Shown: positions 63,723 through 64,000 of the stretch, piece by piece
How the letters are laid out: each line of letters starts with the position of its first letter
Position numbering within the stretch: the stretch's first letter is position 1
Assembly: GCA_937958105.1 (NCBI GenBank)
Contig: CALFXJ010000021.1
Location: forward strand, 154,301-218,300
Length of the DNA stretch: 64,000 bases
Source: an uncultured Cellvibrio sp.
Lineage (GTDB): Bacteria; Pseudomonadota; Gammaproteobacteria; Pseudomonadales; Cellvibrionaceae
Reading direction: 5' to 3'
The notes under the pieces: model-generated
Databases searched by the model: none
What the model was told of the DNA's origin: nothing
Seen by the model: the letters and a program-made list of their open reading frames with translations, nothing else
Position numbers and translations under genes: made by a program

Positions 63723-64000
63723 TTTTATATTGTTTAAGTTATGCCTCATTTCAATTTTCATCTTGTCAGGGTGCGGGAATATGTTTACCAAAAACAAAAC
63801 TAAATTTCATTGGCTGGCTCAGGAAAGTGCCCCCAGAGAATTTCCGATGCGTGTCATCAATGGCACCTTTTATTATCACAATCAGGATAATGGTTTGTAT
63901 ATACCCACTGCCGCAAAGATAGGCTACCGCTGGGGAGAAGGAGAGTCTGTTCATGTGGTGGGAGACGATTATAAAGCGCTGCCAGATCGGCTTGATATTC
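63712..64000 (+). CDS. DUF2931 lipoprotein, probable Tle1 immunity protein (partial)
   Basis: ATG 63712 overlaps the DUF2235 stop by 11 bases. The frame is open to the window edge (96 complete codons). It begins MKVNFILFKLCLISIFILSG followed by Cys, a lipobox (LSGC), so it is a predicted lipoprotein. The mature part FHWLAQESAPREFPMRVING, YYHNQDNGLYIPTAAKIGYR and VHVVGDDYKALPDRLDI fits DUF2931, found next to DUF2235 effectors. By analogy with Tle1-Tli1 pairs it would protect the producer's periplasm. The C-terminus is outside the window. Confidence 0.88.
   Translation, partial: MKVNFILFKLCLISIFILSGCGNMFTKNKTKFHWLAQESAPREFPMRVINGTFYYHNQDNGLYIPTAAKIGYRWGEGESVHVVGDDYKALPDRLDI

Overview
The window looks like chromosomal DNA of a gammaproteobacterial polysaccharide degrader close to Cellvibrio (Cellvibrionaceae). 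I infer this from Pseudomonas-like housekeeping gene order (polA; zur-znuCB; cox; aroE-hemF-tsaC-dprA-LysM-def-fmt-rsmB-trkA) combined with a plant-cell-wall cluster whose secreted enzymes carry Ser/Gly-rich linkers. No database search was possible, so the genus is inference.

Left core (1-16.8 kb): the 5' part of polA; a small secreted peptide; the zinc cluster znuA<>zur-znuC-znuB with a candidate Zur operator between the divergent arms, flanked on both sides by two members of an unrecognised small-protein family; a lipoprotein; then a minus-strand aa3 cytochrome c oxidase block (coxB, coxA, ctaG, coxC, SURF1, a small SCO/thioredoxin-like protein, ctaA, cyoE, SCO). A 222-residue unknown protein is divergent from coxB.

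Middle core (16.8-29.9 kb): prlC with a zinc-ribbon YheV; a gamma-carbonic-anhydrase-like protein; a lipoprotein; a FAH-family hydrolase; a YbjQ-YbjQ-M48 protease operon; a DUF885 peptidase-like protein; a pirin-DoxX pair divergent from a LysR regulator; a composite hairpin; and a lipoprotein with 15 Asp-box repeats.

Accessory sugar-use locus (29.9-49.6 kb): a TonB-dependent receptor (interrupted by an apparent -1 frameshift), a type-B carboxylesterase, a CE12-like SGNH esterase, a 1291-residue LamG protein of unknown activity and a GH43 run leftward. A LacI regulator with two look-alike operators, a second GH43 and a GH95 run rightward. Two tandem PL3 pectate lyases follow. Together they suggest uptake and removal of arabinose, xylose, fucose/galactose and acetyl decorations from pectin or hemicellulose side chains, outside the cell and in the periplasm.

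Right core (50-61.1 kb): aroE, hemF, tsaC, dprA and a LysM protein on the minus strand; def, fmt, rsmB, trkA and trkH on the plus strand. After trkH the sequence becomes visibly AT-richer and holds a probable type VI secretion cargo module: a degenerate ketosynthase-fold protein, a DUF2235 (Tle1-like) lipase and a DUF2931 lipoprotein (probable immunity protein, cut by the window edge).

No rRNA, tRNA, CRISPR array or transposase was recognised.
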